Source of the DNA: Gorsachius magnificus
Taxonomy: Eukaryota; Chordata; Aves; Pelecaniformes; Ardeidae
Direction of reading: 5' to 3'
DNA: 64,000 nucleotides
Assembly: GCA_034008185.1 (NCBI GenBank)
Contig: CM067107.1
Location: 496,001-560,000, forward strand
Made by a program: the position numbers and the translations under genes. The stretch's first letter is position 1, and each line of letters begins with the position of its first letter. The notes below the pieces were generated by a model. It had not been told where the DNA came from and ran no database searches. It saw only the letters and a list, made by a program, of their open reading frames with translations. Positions 58,088-64,000 of the stretch are shown here, piece after piece.

Positions 58088-60390
58088 ATGACAGCCCGAT
58101 ATGGGGGGATGGCATTAGAAGGCCCCTTCACCCTCAAGAAAAAGGAGGGAAACCCCATCTTTTGGGCCCACCAGCCTGGACCTGGTGCGTGTTGCTCCCC
58201 TCGGCGCCCCTACAACGGTGTTGAAGGTCTCTTCTCCCACAGGTTACAGCCTTGAGATGAAGCCAGAGGTGCACGTTGCCTGTCAGGTGACGATGGCAGC
58301 GCTGTTCATCGCTCTGCTCATCACGGCCATCACTTTCACAGGTGAGCGATGAGGTTTTTGTCTCGTGGGGAACAGCTCTGAGAGATGTGGTGTTGTTGCC
58401 CACGCGCCAGACCCACCCCCGTGCTCCCAGGGAAGGCCCAACCCAAGGCCTCTCCAGGAGAGGGACATTTCAATGAGCAGGGAAGCCTTGCTGCAGAAGA
58501 CCAAACCCATCTCTTCCATGGAGGAGCTGATGTTTTCTGGAAACCCTTAAAAACCAACAGAAAGAGCCCTTTCATGGGTACGGGCATCTGAGCTTTCCCG
58601 CAGGTAGGGATTTTTTTCAGAGGCCGTTCCTCTGCTGCTTGTCCAAGCAGCAAGGGATGTTGGCATGAGTCTCACCAAGCCAAGAAGCCTTGCAGGAACA
58701 AGAGAACTTTTTTTCTGGCCTTTGCCCATCCCCGCTTTTGCATTAATGACAGTGAGCAATACCTATGGGCGAGTTTAGGAACAGGGCGGTTCTGGAAATC
58801 CTCTTAAAACTTGCGTCTTTGAAGGCCACCACCTTGTTTTTTTCTCTTTGAAGGTAACAGCATCCCCATTTCTTGTCCAACTCCACAAGCTGGGCCATGA
58901 TTTGAGTTTGTTTCCTCCCTCCGATCCACCCAAGACTTCTCTTGGTGGCTTAATTTTTCTTACCTCTCACCATTGAGGCAGATGCAAGACTTTTGGAGGC
59001 CACGGGGTGGAGGATGACCATCCCCCTACCCTGGAGAGTCGAGGGGAAGGTGCTGCTCCTTAACACTGTTGCTCTATCGCTGACAGTGCAGGCTTTTCAG
59101 CCTCGTCCCCAACCCTGTTTTCGGTGTCCGTTTGACTGGATCGGCTACAGAGGAAAATGCTACTATTTTTCGGAGGCTGAGGGGAACTGGACATCCAGCC
59201 AGGACAACTGCTCGGCACTCGGTGCTTCCTTGGCCATGCTCAACAGCATGGAGGACTTGGTAAGGAGACACGAAGACGTGCTTAGCATGGGGGGGAGGGA
59301 GGTGGGAAAAAGCCACCAACGTATTTTTGCCACCTTTGGTGGTTTCCCCTTTGACTGCTCCTCCAGGATCCTCCTTGGAGATCTGGGGTGAGGAGATGGG
59401 AAAAATGAGGGTTGGTCGTCATGGGTCTCCTCAGATTTCTCACTAAAGCCAACCGATGCAAGAACCATAGCCAAAAAAAAAGCCCTATTTCTACACAATA
59501 TGAAGCTCTGCCTTAAAAATGACACTTTGTGGTAGTAGATTGGAAGGTTCCAGCACCAAAGCCTCCCTAGAGGAGCACGAGCAACTGGTAAAATGTAGGT
59601 TAGTGGTTGGAAGGAGGTTTCTGCAGGTGGTGGCCGGCCAGAGATGTCCCAAAGCCCCATGACCTGCCATAACACCTTTCTCTCTTCTCTTTTTCAGAGC
59701 TTCGTGATGAGGTATAAAGGCACCTCGGAGCATTGGATTGGTCTTTCCCAGGAAGACGAGGAGCAACCGTGGAAATGGGTGAACCACTTGCCTTTATCTC
59801 ACCTGTGAGTCAGTGGGTTTCATCATGATGTCATTGGCTGGTGTTTCTTCAGCCCCGAAACGTGTGCGTTTCTTCTGGCACTTGATCCAGGAGCAGGATC
59901 CAGGGGTAGCAATGGGACAATGGGAAAGGCAACACTGAGTTCAGAGCCGGTCTTCGTCTTTCCCTTTGAACTGAGAGGCAGACGCAGTGCGTTTGGTGTG
60001 GAAAACACCATTAATTAGATCATTTTTGTTTAAATACGTTTTTTTTTTCTTGCAAAGCATCAGGTTTCTTACGGACAACCCATACTGCGGCCAAAACAGA
60101 AATAATTCAACGTTGATAGCGTCATGTTGATGCCCATGAGAACTGAAGGGGGGAGGGAAAAAGCCAACGTGTGACTTTTTTTCTGGCCCCATCCTAAGGC
60201 AGGTTGCCTCCTCTGTCCTTCCAGGTTTCAGATCAGTGGCAGCGGCCTCTGTGCCTACCTGAACGACAATGGGCTCAGCTCCTCCCGCTGCAGCACCGAG
60301 AAGAGCTGGGTTTGCAATAAGCCCGAGCTGCAGAGCCCAAGCAAGGGGAACAGAACAAGACGGGCTCAAACCGTTTCCATCGGCTCCTAA
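58088..60390 (+). CDS. CTL-6: type II C-type lectin-like receptor (CLEC2-like)
   Basis: Secure exons in phase: 58243-58341 (membrane, MAALFIALLITAITFTG), 59087-59259, 59698-59804 and 60225-60390 (TAA). The CTLD reads CPFDWIGYRGKCYYFSEAEG, NWTSSQDNCSALGASLAML, HWIGLSQEDEEQPWKWVN, and GSGLCAYLNDNGLSSSRC...SWVCNK. It closely resembles CTL-4, so the two are paralogs. Exon 1 is tentative: 58088-58184 (MTARYGGMALEG) ends in phase 1 at GTGCGT, but leaves an intron of only 58 bases; with it the protein has 213 residues. The fourth exon lacks the usual NGS/NGT-FNN ending (it ends WVNHLPLSHL). Confidence 0.82.
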
Positions 60391-61630
60391 AGGGGCTGCA
60401 GGGAGCGCTTCTCAAACACAAATACCCACTACATGGAAGGGAAACAAAAGAAAATCTCCAGAAAACCCCACAGAAAAAAGGAAACTCGGGCAAAAAAGCC
60501 TCTGGCCAAAAATTGCCCAATGTGAAGCTATTTTGCATTTGCCAACTCATCTTTGCTGTACGACCCGTCAACCTGCAACCCTCCGTGGCTCTGTATCAAG
60601 AGCAAGATGAAGGTGAAGAGGCTTCCGCACATCAAAAATCAGGTTATTCTCTCCAAAGGAGTGGGACCAGGATTGGGGAGGAGCTGCCAAGTCGAGGTTG
60701 GAGCGACCGGCTCCAAGTGGTTGGAGAGAGAAGGCGCCATCTTCACCTCAACATGCCAGTGAGGTCAGAGATAGAAGCCAGCAAGGTTTTTAAAGACAAG
60801 GAAGAGGAAAAGAAAAGATTTTCATGGAACACCGTGTCCAGGGAAGACTTCTGAGCAGGTCATCTTGACAAAAGCTGACACATCTGCATGGACAACCACG
60901 TCCAGGGAAGGCTTGACGAGCATTTCAACGCAAGGGCTGTCGGTGAAGGCGTAAACGCGAGGCCGGTAGAATTTCAGCAGCACTTTTGTTTTTAGCGGTA
61001 TTCAGCAGCAATAGCTGAGGGATCCAGGTTTTTTCCCCTGGACTGATGAAATCCTTTGGTTTCTCCTCTTTTAGGATTTGGTGGCCATTGCCTTCTCAGC
61101 TCTCCCAGCAACACTTCACAAAAGTGAGGGGGTGTTGTTTGGGGGGGGGTGGCAGATTACGGATGTCCTTGGCTTGCAGAGTTGGCTGCTCCATCTCCTG
61201 GGATCAACAGGGTTTACCCCAGCATAGCCCAGACCCCAAGGAAACCTTTCCCGCTCCCCCTCATCCACCCTCACCCTACGAAAGAACAACCTGCAGATCA
61301 GCTGATTTTTGAGCATCACGTAACACTTGATGACTACTGGATTTAATATTTTTTTAAGGGCTTTTAATGCACCCTGGAGCTGCTTGCAAGATTTTCATAG
61401 GCCAAGACAGCCTGAGGGCAGTATCGAAGAATCGATGCGCAGACTAAATAGCAATAACTTCATAATTACCGCTGGAAAACTGAGCCAAGCTGAACCTGGA
61501 GTAGGGCGCCACCTATCACCTTGTCATTGTCATTATTATTATTATTATATTATTATTTTTGCATGTGCGAGTCAAAGAACGACACCAAGAGCTCCAGCAT
61601 ATTCTCCTCCCTTGGTATGTGCTTCAAATA
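60391..61630 (+). other. Downstream flank of CTL-6 without recognised genes
   Basis: Presumed 3' UTR and intergenic sequence. No canonical AATAAA was noticed near the stop. An ATT microsatellite lies at about 61533-61557. Confidence 0.45.
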
Positions 61631-61633
61631 TTA

Positions 61634-61871
61634 TAGAATCATGGAATCATTGAAGTTGGAAAAGCCCTTTAAGATCACCAAGCCCAACCGTTCCCCTAAC
61701 CCTGCCAGCCCACCACTGAACCCTGTCCCTAAGCACCGCGTCTGCCTGGATTTTAAATTGCCCCAGGGGTGGGGACTCGACCCCTTCCCTGGGCAGCCTC
61801 TTCCAGTGCCTGACAGCCCTTTGGGAAAGGAATTTTTCCCAATGTCCAACCTAAACCTGCCCTGGTGCAAC
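61634..61871 (-). mobile_element. CR1 LINE 3' fragment
   Basis: Begins with reversed tail tagaatcatggaatcattg and continues through the reversed terminal motifs ([31 protein letters not shown]). Its truncated end abuts retroviral sequence. Confidence 0.88.
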
Positions 61872-62703
61872 AAGACTGGCCTATACCAAAAGTGATAAAT
61901 TGTTCAAAATTATATGAAAGTAAACAAGGTAGAGGGGAATCTCCAACTGATTTCCTAAATAAATTGAAGGAAGCTGCATGGGAGGTTACAGCCCAAGATT
62001 GAGTAGGGGAAGAGCCTGATAGCAACTTTGTTTACCGGGCAGTTTGCTGATGACATTTGGAGGAAGTTGCAAAGCTACAGGGAGCAGATGCCAGAGGTTT
62101 GGGAAAGTGGTTGGAAATGGCTCAGATAGTCTATAGGAACAGGGATCAGCAGAAAGGGAAAGGGAATGCCGGACCAATCGCTGTGCCAGAAGGAACCTAT
62201 GGTCCTTGAGGAGGATTTAGGGGTGGATTGAGAGGTGGTTATCGAGGAAGAGGAAGTGGTAGAGGGTTCCTAAAGTCCCTGGTAGGAGAGACTCAATGTG
62301 CTTATGGTAAAGAGGCGGCACTGGAAGCAAGAATGCCCATCTTTGAGGAAATTTTGGAATCGGACGCTCTCCTGTTCACTGTAGAAGCGAGGGACTGGAG
62401 GGGGGGCGGAGGAATCTCCCCCAGCAGAGTCTCTTTCTGGTTAAAATTAGGCTGGAGCAAGATGAAACAGAAATAATGCTCAGTTGATAGTGGAGCAACT
62501 TGTTCAGTCTTAAATACAATGAGACACAAATCAGGATGTGATGCTGTGAGAACCATCAGTGCAACGGGAAAGTCAGAGATGCGGCCCTTCTTTAAACCTT
62601 GGAGATTTGGTATTGGCAAGCGATGGGTAAGGTGTCAGGTTTTGTAGCTGTCAGGTGCGCCAAAACCTCCAACAGGCCAAGATTTATTAGAAAAATTAGA
62701 AAC
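61872..62703 (+). pseudogene. Gammaretrovirus-like gag (capsid-nucleocapsid) to protease remnant
   Basis: Plus-strand frames give, in order, a capsid C-terminal region (LKEAAWEVTAQD-type, then SNFVYRAV and LEMAQIVYRNRDQQ), a glycine/arginine-rich nucleocapsid-like stretch (about 62215-62275), and a protease-like stretch around 62480-62640 that includes a VDSGATCSVLN-type active-site region. Frames shift and stops occur between them. There is no LTR and no RT; both ends abut CR1 fragments. It differs from the class II provirus at 30-37 kb. Confidence 0.72.
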
Positions 62704-62704
62704 T

Positions 62705-63245
62705 GAATCATGGAATCATTGAGGTTGGAAAAGCCCTTTAAGATCACCAAGCCCAACTGTTCCCCTAACCCTGCTATCCCACCACTAAACCCTGGCCCTA
62801 AGCACCTCCTCTGCCCAGCTTTTAAATCGCCCCAGGGATGGGGATTTGACCCCTTCCCTGGTCAGCTCCTTCCAGTGCTTGACAAACTTTTAGGGGAAGG
62901 AATTTTTTCCAGTGTCCAACCTAAACTTGTCCTGGTGCAACTTGAGACCGTTTCCCCTCATCCTATTGCCTGTTACCAGGGAGAAGAGACTGACTCCCGC
63001 CTCACTACAGCCTCCTGTCAGGCAGTTGTAGAGGGCAATAAGGTCTCCCCTCAGCCTCCTCCAGACTAAACAACCCCAGTTCCCACAGCCACTCCTCGTA
63101 AGACTTGTGCTCCAGACCCCTCACCAGCTTTTTTGCCCTTCTCTGGACACATTCCAGCAATGCAACATCTTTCCTGTAGTGAGGGGCCCGACACTGAACC
63201 CAGCATTTGAGGAGTGGCCTCACCAGTTCCCAGGACAGGGGCATG
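62705..63245 (-). mobile_element. CR1 LINE 3' fragment
   Basis: Reversed tail aatcatggaatcattgagg, then the terminal region, then the RT C-terminal motif on the minus strand ([33 protein letters not shown]). Confidence 0.9.
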
Positions 63246-64000
63246 GTCACCTGGTCTTAAATGTTTCCAGGGATGGGGCCTCCACTACCTCTCTGAGCAA
63301 CCCCTTCGAGCGTTTCACCACCCTCATTTGTAAAGAATTTCTTCCTTATCTCCAGTCTAAACCTACCCTGGTTTAGTTTAAAACCATCACGCCTTCTTCT
63401 GTCACAGCTGGCCCTACTAAAAAGACTTTCCCCGTCTTTCCTATGGGTCCTCTTTAAGCACTGAACAGCCACAATCAAGTCTCCCCACAGCCTCTTCTCC
63501 AGGCTGAAAAACCCCAACTCTTCCAGCCTGTCCTCATAGGAGAGGGGCTTCAGCCCTCGGATCATTTTTGTAGCCCTCCTCTGGACCTGCTCCAACAGGT
63601 CCATGTCCTTCTGTGCTGAGGGCTCCAGAGCTGCATGCAGGGCTCCAGGGGGGTCTCACCAGAGTGGAGCAGAGGGGCAGAATCGACACCGGCCACGCTG
63701 CTGGGGATGCAGCCCAGGGTAGGGTTGGGCCTTCTGGGCTGCCAGCACCCATGGCCGGCTCATGTCCAGCTTTTCATCCATCACTACCCCCCTCTCAGCA
63801 GGGCTGCTCTCCATCCCTTCATCTCCCAGCGTGTATGGAAACCGGGGGTTGCCCCGACCCAGGTGCAGTACCTTGCCCTTGGCCTTGTGGAACCTCATGA
63901 GGTTCACACAGGCCCACCTCTCCAGCTTGTTCAGGTCTCTCTGGATGACATCCTGTCCTTCTGGCGTGTCAACCACACCACTCAGCTTAGTGTCATCTGC
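63246..64000 (-). mobile_element. Second CR1 LINE fragment, running off the window
   Basis: A separate CR1 copy on the same strand: [31 protein letters not shown], then upstream RT text ([33 protein letters not shown]). It reaches the right window edge. Confidence 0.9.

Overview
This is eukaryotic, avian genomic DNA. Spliced exons with GT-AG borders, many truncated CR1-type LINE fragments (ends like atagaatcatagaatcat), several retroviral LTRs and a dense family of C-type-lectin-like (CTLD) genes point to a bird natural-killer-type lectin cluster resembling the B-NK/B-lec pair known from the chicken MHC. Gene models were read by hand from splice signals and reading-frame phase; there is no transcript evidence. 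The species cannot be named from the sequence.

Layout. Bases 1-9809 and 40196-50141 are near-identical inverted arms around a 30.4 kb spacer, and the left arm runs off the window. The spacer holds, in order: lectin CTL-1 (-, 10212-11839) with a CpG-island promoter to about 13.4 kb; an orphan CTLD exon (-) beside a CR1; CTL-2 (+, 15876-17060); CR1 and LTR debris; CTL-3 (+, 24485-27251) with a CLEC-2-like hemITAM; a CTL-2 duplicate cut off by an LTR at 30176; a minus-strand class II (alpharetrovirus-like) endogenous provirus (about 30.5-36.9 kb); a CR1 carrying its endonuclease region; and a broken CTL-1 copy (38.4-40.2 kb). To the right are CTL-4 (+, 49322-52402), whose first exons also lie in the left arm; CTL-5 (-, 53839-57693), an NKR-P1-like receptor with an ITIM; CTL-6 (+, about 58088-60390); and then CR1s around a gammaretrovirus-like gag-pro scrap.

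How the genes may work together. CTL-1, -2, -4 and -6 look like CLEC2/CD69-type proteins (in mammals and chicken these are ligands or activation antigens). CTL-5 has the tail of an inhibitory NKR-P1-type receptor and CTL-3 that of an activating Syk-coupled receptor. CTL-5 and CTL-6 are head to head about 0.4 kb apart. The arrangement fits a linked receptor-ligand recognition cluster that is being reshaped by inverted duplication and retroelements. Ligand pairing is inference; the exon structures and repeats are read directly.
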